Positions 21,570 to 32,547 of a stretch of 64,000 bases of DNA are shown here, one piece after another. The position numbers and the translations under genes are program-made. Positions within the stretch are counted from its first letter, which is position 1; each line of letters opens with the position of its first letter. Source of the DNA: Cryoendolithus antarcticus (taxonomy: Eukaryota; Ascomycota; Dothideomycetes; Cladosporiales; Cladosporiaceae); contig NAJO01000020.1 in assembly GCA_002077065.1 (NCBI GenBank), forward strand, positions 558,001 through 622,000, read 5' to 3'. The notes under the pieces are model-generated. The model was not told the origin of the DNA. It was given only the letters and a program-made list of their open reading frames with translations, and made no database searches.

Positions 21570-22402
21570 ATGGCGCCCGAACAGTCCAATCCATTCATAA
21601 AGCAGCTTGCGTCCAGCGGTACAGCCTTCACCCTCTAAGTCCTCCCCTCACAGCTCACTAACACCTCCCTGCAGACCGCAGAATCCGCGAACGTGCCCTC
21701 TCAGCCCTGCGAACCTACCTCCAGCAGACCCCGTCTCTCGATCTCACATCCGCGCTGAAACTCCACAAAGGCCTCTACTACTGCATGTGGCTCTCCGACA
21801 AGCCGCGACCGCAACAACAGCTCGCTCGAGACTTGGCCGATCTTCTACATGTCTTGAAGCCGGACAGCTTCCTAGTCTTCGCGCGCGCGTTCTGGCAGAC
21901 TATGAGCAGGGAGTGGAATGAGATCGACCGGTGGAGGATGGACAAGTATCTGTATCTTGTGCGGTTGTATGTGCAAGAGGGCTTTGTGTACTTGAGGCAG
22001 AAGAAGTGGGAGGAGGGGCTTGTGGAGGGGTATGTGGGGATCATGGAGGAGGTGGGACTGAATGTCAGGGATGGGAAGGTACCGAATGGGTTGAGGTATC
22101 ATGTGGTGGACATCTACGTCGATGAGCTGGACGAGGCGGATGAGAAGGATGATGCGCCATTGGAGGTGCTGCTCGCGCCGTTGAGGAGGCTGGGCAAAGA
22201 GAGTCCAGTCAAGAGTCTGCGAGAGAGGGTGCAGGAAGGACTTGATAATCCGAGACTTGAGGACTGGGCTGGACGGAGGGAGCTTGGTGCGGAGAGCGAG
22301 GAAGACGATGACCAGGAAGACGGCGCGGATGTGCAGTCGGCTGGGACGCTGGCACATGTCGGTGCAGACTCGGATGATGACTTTGGCGGCTTCGAGGACT
22401 GA
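21570..22402 (+). CDS. RRP1: Ribosomal RNA processing protein Rrp1 (Nop52 family)
   Basis: Nucleolar protein needed for late processing of 27S pre-rRNA into 25S/5.8S and 60S assembly. Exons 21570-21618 and 21675-22402 give 258 residues; the intron is phase 1 (GTACAG...CTGCAG). The product starts MAPEQSNPFIKQLASSD and continues RRIRERALSALRTYL, KLHKGLYYCMWLSDKPRPQQ, WNEIDRWRMDKYLYLVR and GLRYHVVDIYVDELD, all characteristic of Rrp1/Nop52. The tail is acidic (EDDDQEDG...DSDDDFGGFED), common in nucleolar proteins. The TpA-rich relic lies just upstream, so its promoter is squeezed into roughly 235 bp of normal sequence. Confidence 0.9.
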
Positions 22403-23212
22403 AGAGGACAACGATTGAGTGCAAGCTTATAAGCACGGCGAAGGTCCGTGAGTAGTCGACCATGAGCGGCGTAAGAACCTGTTGGGATGAGATGGATCCG
22501 TCCAGTGCCGCAGACGCGCTCGAAACGCTTCGCTGGACTGCGGCAGTCCAGGAGACTTCACGGGCGACACTATAGACACATCGCCACCGCCGAGACTATA
22601 ATCGAGCTACGAGGACCAATGCTTCGAGAGCTGTTGAATAAGACAGTCCGTTTGTGAGAGCGACATGGACGCGCGGTACGCGATCCCGTCAGGTGGTGCT
22701 AGAGCTGGGACAACAGACGATGTAGCATGCCACTGAAGGAAAGAGGTCGCATGTTGGTGGAGAATGAAAACAAGGTGGTGGCAGCTTTGTAGAACTGCTA
22801 GCTGTATATATGAGGTACGCTCATCGTCGGAAGTTCCGTGCTCCGGGGTGCGTGTAGTATCTGCAAGATTACTTCCTATTTGCCGCCATCATGTGTGAAG
22901 CAGTGCCAAGACCCACTCTCGTTGCCCGAGTCAGATTTGTTCCACTTCACAAAGCAACCTCTCCAACGTGCATACACCGACTTCAACATTACATCTCTCA
23001 CCCGCGACAGGTCATAGTCGCCACTTCCCAGCAAGCTGTCGCACTCACTTGTCATACGCATACCCTTCACTTCACTTTTCACGTTCACCAGACGGGCAGC
23101 CGGCACTGCCTTTACCCGCATCGAGACCTCCGCATCGCACAAAGTCGAGCTCAGCTTCTTCGCATACCAGACCAGATCCTACGCCAGCAACAAAGACCGC
23201 AAAGCCAAGAAG
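22403..23212. other. Intergenic region between RRP1 and OLA1
   Basis: About 800 bp with no recognised gene apart from the hairpin at 22533-22551. The part nearest OLA1 (22880-23212) is C/A-rich and probably 5' leader. Confidence 0.5.
22533..22551. repeat. Perfect inverted repeat (8-bp arms, 3-base loop)
   Basis: CTGGACTG, CGG, CAGTCCAG forms a perfect short hairpin 130 bp after the RRP1 stop. A nearby TGCCGCAG (22506-22513) also pairs with CTGCGGCA inside it, giving two competing folds. Role unknown. Confidence 0.7.
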
Positions 23213-24659
23213 ATGCCTCCCAAGAAGGCGGTCAAGGAGGAGAAGATCCTACTGGGACGGCCGGGCAACAGCCTTAAGAGCGGGATCGTACGTGAGAACA
23301 TGTGCGTGCAGAAGCACACATCGCCCGAGCACTCTCACTAACCATGCAATCAGGTCGGTCTCGCGAACGTGGGCAAGTCGACTTTCTTCCAAGCCATAAC
23401 GAAGAGTAATCTCGGCAACCCTGCAAATTTCCCCTATGCTACGATCGATCCCGAGGAGGCCAGAGTCGTTGTGCCAGATGACAGGTTCAATTAGTTGGTT
23501 GATCAGTACAAGCCGAAGAGCGTTGTGCCTGCGAACTTGACCATCTACGACATCGCTGGGTTGACAAGAGGAGCTTCCACCGGAGCAGGGCTCGGCAATG
23601 CTTTCCTATCGCACATTCGCGCTGTCGATGCTATTTTCCAAGTCGTGCGCTGCTTCGACGATGCAGAGATCATCCACGTCGAGGGCGACGTCGACCCGAT
23701 CCGTGATCTCGACATCATCAGCGAAGAGCTGCGCATCAAGGACATCGAGTTCGTGGAGAAGGCACATGAGGCTCTTGTCAAGCTGACGCGCCGAGGTGGG
23801 CAGTCGCTGGAGATCAAGAAGTTGAAGGAGGAGCAGGCGACAGTCGAGAAGATTCTTGAGATGCTCAAGGACGGCAAGGATGTCCGGAAAGGCAATTGGG
23901 CGCCAAAAGAGGTACGTCAAGTTCTTCTGCTTTCTCCCTCCCCATTGCACAAGGATGAACAAGAGATCATCATCTCTATAATCCCAGCTCATTGAATGCC
24001 TCATGAAGGCAGCATGAGAACACGTCCCGTCTGAGTCACCTACGCAACCTTGCTTCTTCATCCCGCCAGAACAACGAGAACGAGCATTTCGCTGACTTGC
24101 TACACAGGTCGAGGTCATAAATCCCCTCTTCCTCCTCTCCGCCAAACCCGTAGTCTTCCTCGTCAACCTCAGCGAAAAAGACTACATCCGCCAAAAGAAC
24201 AAGCACCTCCCCAAAATCGCCGAGTGGGTTAAAGAGCACGCCACCGGCGATCCCATTATCCCCATCTCAGTGTGCTTCGAAGAGCGTCTAACGCGCTTCG
24301 AGTCTGAAGCCGAAGCCGAAGAGGAGTGCAAGAAGCTCTCCACCAAATCCGCCCTCCCCAAGATCATCACGACCATGCGAAAAGCGCTTAACTTGGGTTC
24401 TTTCTTCACCACAGGCACGGATGAGGTGAGGCAGTGGACGATCCGGAATGGGACGAAGGCTCCGCAGGCTGCGGGCGTGATTCATGGGGATTTCGAGAAG
24501 ACGTTCATTCAGGCTGTGGTTTACAATTACAGTGTGCTGAAGGAGGAAGGCGATGAAGCGGGAGTGAAGGCTAAGGGAAAGGTGTTGACGAAGGGGAAGG
24601 ACTATGTGGTTGAGGATGGAGATGTGTTGTTGATCAAGGCGGGAGCGGCGAAGGCCTGA
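23213..24659 (+). CDS. OLA1: Obg-like ATPase 1 (YchF/Ola1), with an in-frame TAG
   Basis: Ribosome- and stress-associated P-loop ATPase of the YchF family, cytosolic. Exons 23213-23287, 23354-23911 and 24108-24659 would give 394 codons, the same length as I know for yeast Ola1. Motifs: P-loop [29 protein letters not shown], the NLSE/NxxE adenine-specificity motif in [11 protein letters not shown], and the C-terminal TGS domain ([25 protein letters not shown]). However codon 72, in the stretch [18 protein letters not shown], is TAG (23492-23494), where relatives carry Trp or another aromatic residue. It is a single G-to-A change from TGG. No intron of workable size removes it. The remainder of the frame is intact, so it is a very recent lesion, a base-call error, or a read-through case. 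Confidence 0.88.
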
Positions 24660-25002
24660 GTGTCCTGCTGGCTGCTACAAATGAGCTCGCAAGCACAAAT
24701 ACTGCTGTCGGGTCCGCTAGGTCTACGGCTAGCGGCATACACTGTCTGCACGTTTGTTCGCTAGCTAGGTGTACATTCATGTACAATCCACAGGCCAGTG
24801 AGCGGGAGTCTAGTAGACATGAAATCATCAACATTACCTCACCATGACTGAGCTGTAGTCACCGTTGCAGCGTCCTTCAGCCTATGAATTTCCAAGGGTC
24901 TTGCTGCATAAAGGCGACGCGCGATCGCACAAGGCAGGTGGCCAAACGGAGCACTACAAGCAGCTCCCTTGCATCGCGGCTCCCTTATTCGGTCTTCTTC
25001 TC
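24660..25002. other. Intergenic region between convergent OLA1 and TRM11
   Basis: Short 3'-3' spacer. Apart from the inverted repeat at 24714-24735, nothing recognised. Confidence 0.5.
24714..24735. repeat. Perfect inverted repeat (7-bp arms, 8-base loop)
   Basis: CCGCTAG, eight bases, CTAGCGG lies 55 bp after the OLA1 stop. It could form a stem in the 3' UTR. There is no T-run, and fungal Pol II genes do not use intrinsic terminators, so no function is claimed. Confidence 0.6.
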
Positions 25003-26671
25003 TCACGTTGAAGGCTCGGGTTTCCTACTCTGATCGCGCGGCTCCGGATGGAATTGCTGAAACAGGGGTGTCTTGAAGCCCTGGAAGTACTACAACCGCT
25101 GTCAGTCAGACTCCTCACGTTGTCGGCGGCTCTGCTGTGGACTCACCTTCTTCCGGAAAGCGTTGAGGTCGTTCGCACCGAGATCCGCGTGACCATTGCT
25201 TTCCAGCTGCAGTCGCAGCAGCTGTACCGCGGTCAATGCCTCGGGATCGACCTCGTTGTCTGGTATTCGTTTGTAGATGAGCAGCCGCCGTGACCCTAAA
25301 AGTGCCCGTTAGCACTGATTACTTAGATGTGGCGATGGGTACTTACACTTATTGAAGTACTGCGTACACTCACTCACAACCACCAACGCCGGATGCTGCG
25401 GAATAGCATACTCCTCCGTCTCCTGTTCCCCTCCAATCTCACCATCAGCATCTTCCGGCGCGCCAGCCACGGGCATCCACATGCACAGCCTCCCCCCATC
25501 GACAAGCCGACTCGCGCTGAAATCCATGATATCGTCCAGCATCCGCAGAAAGCTATACGGCCGCTTCGGTGGAATATAGTCAGCCTGGAGATGTGCTTTC
25601 ATACCATTGTCGAGTATGACTTCGTGCTGTAAGCTTTCCTTCGCGTGACCGAGGACTTTCAGTCCTTCTCGTACGCCATAGGGAGGGTCGCAGACTATAG
25701 CATCCAGCAAACGGCGGGAATGGAGAGGTGAGTTCGTTAGGTCGGCTGCTAGGCCGCCGTAGTAGAGGGAGGCTGTGGAGTATTGCTTGAAGTTGCTCAT
25801 GACGCTTCGTCCTTTCTTGCCACGAATACTTCGACCATCGAGATCACTGCCGAAGACTGCTGCGCCGAAGTGAGCGCAAGAGACTGGGAAAGAGCCCGTC
25901 CCCATGAATGGATCGTAGGCTAGCTTCCCAGGACCGCATTGAGCCATATTGGCTGTTACGAGCGATAATTCGGCGTCCATGGACGTCGTGGAGATGTAAC
26001 TCCGTTTCTTGAGATCATACGTCGACATTGCCTTCCGTCCTCCCTCGCCCAGATATCGGCCAAAGAGCACTTGCTTCGGCACTTTGCTATCGAGATCGTA
26101 GTCCTCGAATATCGTGAAGCGTTCGTCAGGGGTGGACATCACTATAGGTCCACGGAATGCCATGTAAGATAGCGACTCAAAGATGCTACGGCGTTGGGCG
26201 TGTGTGTGGCTGCTGTGATAGGCGTCCATTTCGAAGCGAAATGAGCATTCTTGGTAGGACGGCCAGAGGTGTGATGAGCGATCTTTGATGTCTGCGTGTA
26301 GAGTGTCGTAGGAGGTGCCGTGACCCCAGAGCTCGAAGATAGCTGAGACCATGATGGCACGGGAGACGAGGCGCCGTGCTGCTGCTGTGGGATCGTCGAC
26401 ATCGTTGATGGCTATGATGGCGAACGGCGACTACCAACTAGTCAGTGGGTGACATGTCAATGTGTATTTGGAGGCCTAAGGGCAAGGCGCCATGTTTGCT
26501 GACCTCAGTTCATCGGATTACCTACCCTTGGCCTCCATCTGTGGATGGACAACGTACATTCTCCGAGTACGCTACCCAGCTGATGTCGATCTCAAGCAGC
26601 TCGGCAATGGCATCGAGTTCTGGTCGCCGGAACTCCTCGTGCATCTGGATGAACCGGACCATGTACTCCAT
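25003..26671 (-). CDS. TRM11: tRNA (guanine-10-N2) methyltransferase catalytic subunit Trm11
   Basis: Catalytic subunit that, with Trm112, makes m2G10 in tRNAs. Four exons: 26671-26558, 26430-25347, 25295-25147 and 25089-25003, giving 477 residues. The N-terminus MEYMVRFIQMHEEFRRPELDAIAELL is the typical Trm11/THUMP-like start. The SAM-binding motif DPFMGTGSF and the catalytic DPPYGVREG motif are both intact, in exon 2. The C-terminal exon ends YFQGFKTPLFQQFHPEPRD. All joins keep frame; the exon 2-3 junction restores a Trp in NKWSRRLLIYKR. The first intron is 127 nt. The start ATG at 26671 is chosen because the frame upstream of it lacks family resemblance. Confidence 0.92.
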
Positions 26672-26994
26672 GACGGTCGATGTCCAGCCTGCTGGTAATT
26701 CGGTTATATTTGTGGTGTGGGCTGCAGATATAAAGCAGAGCAGCAATTGTCGAAGCCTTTGACTTTGAGTGCACGTGATCACGTACGGCTTTCGCGACAG
26801 CGTTCTCCTTGTAATTCGTTCGTCCAAGTACTGTCAGGGATTAAGCTATATTTTCGGTGATATGACTATCTCAGGGTGTCTAGAGTGCAGCAGGTTCACT
26901 TCTCAGCTTACATAGCTATACATGTGTATATTCTCACCACCCTAATCATATTCTTTACAAGTCCATCCGTATGTGTCTGGCTACTGACCTCCAC
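26672..26994. other. Intergenic region upstream of TRM11
   Basis: Spacer between the TRM11 start and the stop of the large disordered-protein gene. The upstream part of an open frame (26672-26827) is probably leader. Somewhat T-rich around 26900-26980. Confidence 0.4.
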
Positions 26995-29751
26995 TCAAAT
27001 CCCCTCCAGCAACCTCCTTGCCTCTTCAAGCCGTCTCCTCAACTCAACCATTTTCTCCACCCCTTCGTCGCCGCCCTGCAGCGCGCTAACAGCCCTCCGC
27101 AGACCCTCAGTAAGTCCGAACATCATCGCCTTATCTTTCAGCCCTAGCACTCGACCGGACGGATCGAGCAGTGCGTTCACAGCTACGGCCGTCGGATCAG
27201 GTACTCTTGTCATGGGCGTCAATGGCGGGCTCATCGCGCCGTTGATCGGGAAGGAGAAGCCCATGGTCGGCGACAACGCGCTTCTGGGACCTTGACTGCC
27301 ACTACTCGCTGGCCGTCTCGGGACCTCGACACCCGAGTCAGCACGATCGGACGTAGCGTCGCCCTCTTTCGTCACTTTCCGCACAGCTGTGCTGGGACGC
27401 GAGTTCTCGACGGAAGGCGGTATAGGCCAGTCTAATGCACTCGCCCTCCCACTCCGGAAGCCTTCTGTAGCCGTCGCGAAGGACGCAACAGTGCTGACGC
27501 TGTCCGCAGACAGCGTGCGGGAGTGCTGGATCTTGCGCTCGATTTGGCGGAGCGCTTCGGGTGTTTCGGGCATGGCGGGTGGATAGTCATCGCTTTCGGG
27601 AGAGTGCCAGATTTCTGTATCGTCAGCGAGCTCCTCGTCATCTGATAGTTCCTTTTCATCCGCGACCTGGTGAGCTGGAGCTCGCGCAGTCTCGGCAGAG
27701 GTATTGGAAATGTCGGATGCGGCTGGACTGCTGCTACGCTGGTAAGTGGCCATTGCGCTATGCAGGAAGAAGTGCTCGTAGTCGAATGCATCTTCGCGGT
27801 CTTCGTGGGCGACGACAGAAGTTGGGAGGTCATCGGCATCTTCGTAGATGCTTTCATTGTCCAATTCCAGTTCAGGTCCCTCGCCATACGCTGCACCTTC
27901 GTCAGGTGATGGAGGAGGGAGGATGACATCGTCGTATGGGTCGATCTCTGCGCCTTGGTCTGCGTCCGGTGTTACATCATTATCGTGGAAGTCGAACGAG
28001 CCAGGCATATCGCGATGGCCGTTCTGCTCTTGATGGTGGGAGTACCGGTGCTCGGCAGGGGAGACAATCGCAGTGCCACTCTTCGTTCGCTTATGCATAG
28101 GCTTGACGTCCTTCGTAAGAATCCCCAGTCCAGCGTTGCGAGGACCTCTCGATGTTGGCCGGCTGAACGACTGCGAGCCGGGCGTACGCTCAGCGAACGC
28201 GTTCCTGCTACCTGTGAAAGGGTAATGATTCTCTTGGGGGGGAGTTGGGAGATTTGTCGCTCGGTAGTGGCCTGCCGTGTCGTCAACCGCCGTTGGGCTA
28301 TTTAACGCAGCATGCTGCGCACTCGACTGGTCAAAGTAGTACATCCCAGGAGCTTCATGCTGTGCATTGTTGAGCGGTGACACATCACGAAGACTATTCA
28401 TACTCTGTCTTCGCATGCTGTCCTTCTTTGCTCGGTCCCTGAGGTTGGAGATCCGGCCTTTCAGACTGGTCATTTGCTCCCTTAGATCGTCGGTAGCCGA
28501 TATCGAGCGAGTCGGATCGTCGCTGTAGGTCAGAGAGTACCCGCTGTCATCTCGACTGGAAATAGGCGATACTGCGTCCTCATCTTCCGGAAGCGGGCCA
28601 AGGTTCAAATCAGGTGTCACCGGCACACGTGTCGGTCTCCTGGGTGTCGAGACGCTGCTCAGGGAGTCGAAGCTTTGCGATCCGCGCAGAGCTCTATTCG
28701 CGGTTCGCCCGTTCGGTCTCACGGGATATCGACTGCCCTTTGTAAAGCCACTGGCACTCTCCATCGCCGTACGAGGCCGTTCAGGTACCTCATTCTCGCT
28801 GTGAACACGCATGTGACCCAAGTGAAAGTCGCGGCCCATGGTAGGCGAGCTAGCCTGAGCATGCAGAGTCCTGTGCTGGCGCGCGGGGGACCCGGGACGA
28901 TTCTGCTCGGCTTCGAAACGTCGTGCACTGTAGCCATTGGCAGGTGATGAACCCAATGAGGTCGCCCGTTTCAAGTTAGCAGCTGTCAGAGGTGCGACGA
29001 GATCGCGAGCACCACGCAGATTGCCCTCCATGAGATTGAGTCGCTTCTTCGCGTTCGCCAGGATCTCCTCAGCACGCTTGCTGAGCATGGCAGAGACCTG
29101 CTCATCCTTCTGAGCTTGGCGATGTGCATCCAGGCCGTTTGTTGCTCTCGGATGAGCTGCTATGCTCTCGCTATCCGTGTTCTCGTCGTCCGTAGGGTGA
29201 CTATCCTTGTACTTTGCCAGGAATGCGGGGATCGCATTGTAATCCTCCATATCGAACGAGCTTCCAATGCTCATTCTCTTCCCCTCTCCAGCGTCCTCTG
29301 CACCATCGATTGAATCCTCGAATCCCGGCACGACCAGCATCGTCCCATCGGTCTTCCGTGCCTCTCCGTCCTCCTCAAGATGCGGCACACTTCTCGGCAC
29401 CACAGGCAAGTCCCCAGTCTCTCCACTCCGACTCCTTAACAGCATCAACTTCCTGCTCATCAATCCCCTCTTCTCCCTCTGCATATCTCTACTCCCAACA
29501 TTCGACCTCTCACTCTCCACACTCGCCCTCATCCCGGCATCCATATTCGTAATATCTCTCAAATACCCCAAACTCGGCGGCCGTCTGTAGCTCCCATCTG
29601 GCGAGCTGTCGCCATAGCTCAAGCCATCCGGCAACACCATGTCCGGATTTGTGAGTGTGGGCGAGGACTTTGATGGGAGAGAAGGGAGAGGTTTGTCGTC
29701 CATGCGCGGGGTGCGAGGACGCGGCAGAGCGGTATAGGAGTCTGCGGCCAT
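26995..29751 (-). CDS. Large, mostly disordered protein of unknown function
   Basis: An uninterrupted frame from the ATG at 29751 (MAADSYTALPRPRTPR) encodes 918 residues. I do not recognise a catalytic domain. It is Ser/Pro/Arg/Asp-rich with proline-directed sites (PLPSLPSKSSPTLT, SPISSRDDSGYS, RRPTRVPVTPDL). Two helical stretches stand out: AMLSKRAEEILANAKKRLNLMEGNL at about 220-245, and the C-terminal GLTEGLRRAVSALQGGDEG...LRRRLEEARRLLEGI, likely coiled coil. A third is DDLREQMTSLKGRISNLRDRAKK near 430. The layout suits a cytoskeletal, polarity or signalling scaffold, but that is inference. The open frame extends 14 codons upstream from a non-ATG; the ATG is preferred. Confidence 0.75.
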   Translation of the reverse strand: MAADSYTALPRPRTPRMDDKPLPSLPSKSSPTLTNPDMVLPDGLSYGDSSPDGSYRRPPSLGYLRDITNMDAGMRASVESERSNVGSRDMQREKRGLMSRKLMLLRSRSGETGDLPVVPRSVPHLEEDGEARKTDGTMLVVPGFEDSIDGAEDAGEGKRMSIGSSFDMEDYNAIPAFLAKYKDSHPTDDENTDSESIAAHPRATNGLDAHRQAQKDEQVSAMLSKRAEEILANAKKRLNLMEGNLRGARDLVAPLTAANLKRATSLGSSPANGYSARRFEAEQNRPGSPARQHRTLHAQASSPTMGRDFHLGHMRVHSENEVPERPRTAMESASGFTKGSRYPVRPNGRTANRALRGSQSFDSLSSVSTPRRPTRVPVTPDLNLGPLPEDEDAVSPISSRDDSGYSLTYSDDPTRSISATDDLREQMTSLKGRISNLRDRAKKDSMRRQSMNSLRDVSPLNNAQHEAPGMYYFDQSSAQHAALNSPTAVDDTAGHYRATNLPTPPQENHYPFTGSRNAFAERTPGSQSFSRPTSRGPRNAGLGILTKDVKPMHKRTKSGTAIVSPAEHRYSHHQEQNGHRDMPGSFDFHDNDVTPDADQGAEIDPYDDVILPPPSPDEGAAYGEGPELELDNESIYEDADDLPTSVVAHEDREDAFDYEHFFLHSAMATYQRSSSPAASDISNTSAETARAPAHQVADEKELSDDEELADDTEIWHSPESDDYPPAMPETPEALRQIERKIQHSRTLSADSVSTVASFATATEGFRSGRASALDWPIPPSVENSRPSTAVRKVTKEGDATSDRADSGVEVPRRPASSGSQGPRSALSPTMGFSFPINGAMSPPLTPMTRVPDPTAVAVNALLDPSGRVLGLKDKAMMFGLTEGLRRAVSALQGGDEGVEKMVELRRRLEEARRLLEGI

Positions 29752-30316
29752 GGTCACGCCTGCTATAATACGGAGTGACGTCTGGCGTTGCACAGATGCT
29801 GCAGCTGGCCGAAATTGTCCGCTTGGTAGGACAGTCCAATGCGGCGCTGCGAGTCAATTGAGGGCCAAAGTGACTAGCAGGGGGTGTGAGGCTGGACTTT
29901 TTTGGTTGTTCTGGGGGATCGCCCTCGATTAGAGCGTGGGATGCATTGCGGTATATGATCAGATCGACACAATAATACTAACTCGTGCCTTCGGCAGTAC
30001 ACGAGGATACCTGGATTTGAAGCACCACACATGGACGCGAATTTCAAAGCCACGTCTGGCCGTAGCGAAGGAGTGGTAGCATCGCGAGCCAATGCAATCC
30101 GTCACATGGTGATCAGTGCCGTGTCAGTAGGAACAGGTCTAGCGGGAAGAGCTAGTAAAGCCAGCTCCCAGGATGCCGGAAAGCCAATTCCTTGGGATGA
30201 TATAAGCGACCGTGTATAGAAGAACCGGTATTCTAGAGAATGTCTTACTTGGCATACAGGGTGCATACCGCGGGTATCATTATACTACATGCAACCTTCG
30301 CACCCACAGCACTAGC
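29752..30316. other. Intergenic region
   Basis: Promoter side of the large disordered-protein gene and 3' side of PRP46, both minus strand. No gene or repeat recognised. Confidence 0.5.
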
Positions 30317-31825
30317 TCAGAACTTCTGCCTACCCAATGTCGGCCGCCAGTCGAGCGGATGCGTCTCCTCAGTCGCATTCTCATCCTGCTTCCACATCTT
30401 GATGGTCTTGTCCGCCTCTCCAGTGATCAACCTCAACCCACTCAAATCAAACATCGAGCTCATGATCCCCGCCTCCGCGTCCAGCGATCCAGGCTGCGCG
30501 ACCGAGTCCTCATATTGGAATCGATGGCCCGTCTTCCAATCCCAGAACGCGACGCTCCCGTTATCGCCACCAGAGAATAGCACATTGTCGTCGTTGACTG
30601 ATAGTGAATTGATCACAGAGTTGTGTCCCTCGAAATTCTGCATGAACTCTCCCTTCGGACAGAGCCACTGCTTGACCTGGCCTGGCGACGCTGATGCGAA
30701 TGTATACTCCGACGGATGTATCGCAAGATCCCGCACGCCTTTCTTGTGATGCGTGAGCACGCCCATAGTCTTGCCAGCAGCCAGATCGTACATCCGCACA
30801 GTGCTGTCTAGCGATGAAGAGATGATCTGTGGATCTGTCGCCTGCGTCGACACGTTCGTCACCGTCCCCTTGTGCCCGCCAAGGACGTGTATGTTGCTCC
30901 GTGACCGCATATCCCACACCCTCACCACACCGTCCCGTCCTCCAGTGCACAGCACATCCAGCGTCGGGTGCAGACTCATCGTATACACTCCCGACAGATG
31001 CCCATGATAATGCCGTATCACCTTGTTCGTCTCCAGATCCCAGCACTTCACCATTTTGTCCTCTGCACAGGAGAAAAGATACGGATGTCTAGGCGACACA
31101 GCCAACCCTCGCACAGTACTGATATGTCCAGTGAGCGTGAGCTTCAGCGTGCCGGACCCCAGGTCCCAGATCTTAATAGTTCGGTCCCCGGCTCCACTAG
31201 CGAACCACTGGTTCCCTGGCTCTATGGCGAGTGCTCGCACCCAGCCGAGATGGCCTGAGATGACGCGGAACAGCTTCCAGGGCGCATGCCAGGTGGGCTT
31301 TTGTTGGCGTACTGTGTCTCTTCGAACGAGGCTGTTCCCGGGTAACTCTCGCTGCGGGGTAGGGCCATTTGCATTTGGCGGCGGCCGCGCAGTACCATTG
31401 ATCCTCGTCAGCGCTGTCGACGTCGTACCGTTCGCCCTTGACTCCTTCGCCGTAACGTCCTCGATCATCTTCGCCATCTGCGGATTCGAAGCCTGCTCCT
31501 CAGCCTTCGCCTTTTTCCGTCGCGCCAGTATGCCTGCTTGAGCACTTGCTTGCTTCGCTGCGAGAGCTGCAGGAAGCTCCCGCACTGTGTCGTATTCATT
31601 GCGTATCCGGGCTGATACGCTGGCTCGTTGCGCGAGGTCTGCTGGAGAAGTTGTGGGTGATGCTATGGAGGGTTGGGGAAAGTTCTGCAGAGCGCTGGAT
31701 GAGCCATAGTCGGCGGCGAAGACTTCACGGGTACGTTTTGCGGAGCGGCGGACGGTGATGGCGGCCTGCTGGGCGACGTGTGAGGGTATCGAGGGATCGC
31801 TGATTGGGGTGGTTGTTTCCGCCAT
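30317..31825 (-). CDS. PRP46: Pre-mRNA splicing factor Prp46 (PLRG1), WD40 protein
   Basis: Subunit of the Prp19-associated (NTC) complex needed for catalytic activation of the spliceosome, nuclear. From the ATG at 31825 ([11 protein letters not shown]), 502 residues. A disordered N-terminal third is followed by [22 protein letters not shown] and seven WD40 blades, including [77 protein letters not shown] and [16 protein letters not shown], ending [15 protein letters not shown]. The frame is open to 31966 with further ATGs at 31957 and 31867. I prefer 31825 because it has the best initiator context (ACCATGG) and the family-like [18 protein letters not shown] follows. No intron is visible. Confidence 0.9.
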   Translation of the reverse strand: MAETTTPISDPSIPSHVAQQAAITVRRSAKRTREVFAADYGSSSALQNFPQPSIASPTTSPADLAQRASVSARIRNEYDTVRELPAALAAKQASAQAGILARRKKAKAEEQASNPQMAKMIEDVTAKESRANGTTSTALTRINGTARPPPNANGPTPQRELPGNSLVRRDTVRQQKPTWHAPWKLFRVISGHLGWVRALAIEPGNQWFASGAGDRTIKIWDLGSGTLKLTLTGHISTVRGLAVSPRHPYLFSCAEDKMVKCWDLETNKVIRHYHGHLSGVYTMSLHPTLDVLCTGGRDGVVRVWDMRSRSNIHVLGGHKGTVTNVSTQATDPQIISSSLDSTVRMYDLAAGKTMGVLTHHKKGVRDLAIHPSEYTFASASPGQVKQWLCPKGEFMQNFEGHNSVINSLSVNDDNVLFSGGDNGSVAFWDWKTGHRFQYEDSVAQPGSLDAEAGIMSSMFDLSGLRLITGEADKTIKMWKQDENATEETHPLDWRPTLGRQKF

Positions 31826-32115
31826 GGTAGTAAGTCCCTCCAAGCCGTATCTCGATTCGTCGCCCATTTTCGCGTGGCGGCGTTCTCGAAATGCGATCCT
31901 GACTTCGACTAGTGGTGATTCTAAGCTGGATTGTGCAGTAGATGCAAAGATGCCCATTCGAAGCACATGAGTCGCGTATATGCAAGTAATTTACACTTTG
32001 CGCTAGAGCTTCTTGCCGCATCGGGCATAGATTCGGAAGTGAATATGGAATATAGATATTAGCGGCGAAGGAGCCTACCATTAAATGATATCAGACGTAT
32101 GAACCGCAGACGACG

Positions 32116-32547
32116 ATGCCGCCTATACTACATCCCCGCTCGCGGTCAACAAGTACACTCTTCACCACGACACTGGCTGTCTCGTTCCTAGTTGTCGGCA
32201 TACCCCATCTCCTACCCTGTCCGGTAAACCCTCGACAGTTCGCCGACTCGATTGAGGGCCCAGACGGACAGCCTGGCAAGCGAAGAAGACGGAAGAAGAG
32301 TGTCGAGGAGAGTGGTGAGCAGTCAGAGGCTACTGAATCGATCGACAAGAGTGGCAAAATGTCAAGCAGATCAGATCGGGAATGTCCTGTGCCAAAACCG
32401 GGTGGACTTATGGGACGCATCATGGGCTTCGCACAGCAGGAGAGGGAGAAGCCCCTTGAGGTGGTAGTCAAGGAGTTGAAGTACGCACGGCATGGTGAGA
32501 AGAAGGTGGAGGGTATGGCGTCAGAGCCAAGACAGAGTTCTCCATGA
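32116..32547 (+). CDS. Small conserved fungal protein with N-terminal membrane segment
   Basis: 143 residues starting MPPILHPRSRSTSTLFTTTLAVSFLVVGIPHLLPCP. The basic and Ser/Thr-rich start followed by one hydrophobic helix (about residues 14-34) suggests a mitochondrial presequence or membrane anchor. A basic patch (GKRRRRKKS) and the motif RECPVPKPGGLMGRIMGF follow, with Cys-Pro pairs in both halves. I associate this layout with a widely conserved uncharacterised fungal family, but cannot name a function. It starts about 290 bp from PRP46, divergently, so the two may share a promoter region. Confidence 0.65.
   Translation: MPPILHPRSRSTSTLFTTTLAVSFLVVGIPHLLPCPVNPRQFADSIEGPDGQPGKRRRRKKSVEESGEQSEATESIDKSGKMSSRSDRECPVPKPGGLMGRIMGFAQQEREKPLEVVVKELKYARHGEKKVEGMASEPRQSSP

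Noticed and set aside
23483..23506. A mini-intron removing the OLA1 stop (GTTCAATTAG or up to GATCAG)
   Set aside because: It would be 10-24 nt, below any workable spliceosomal intron, and would delete conserved residues.
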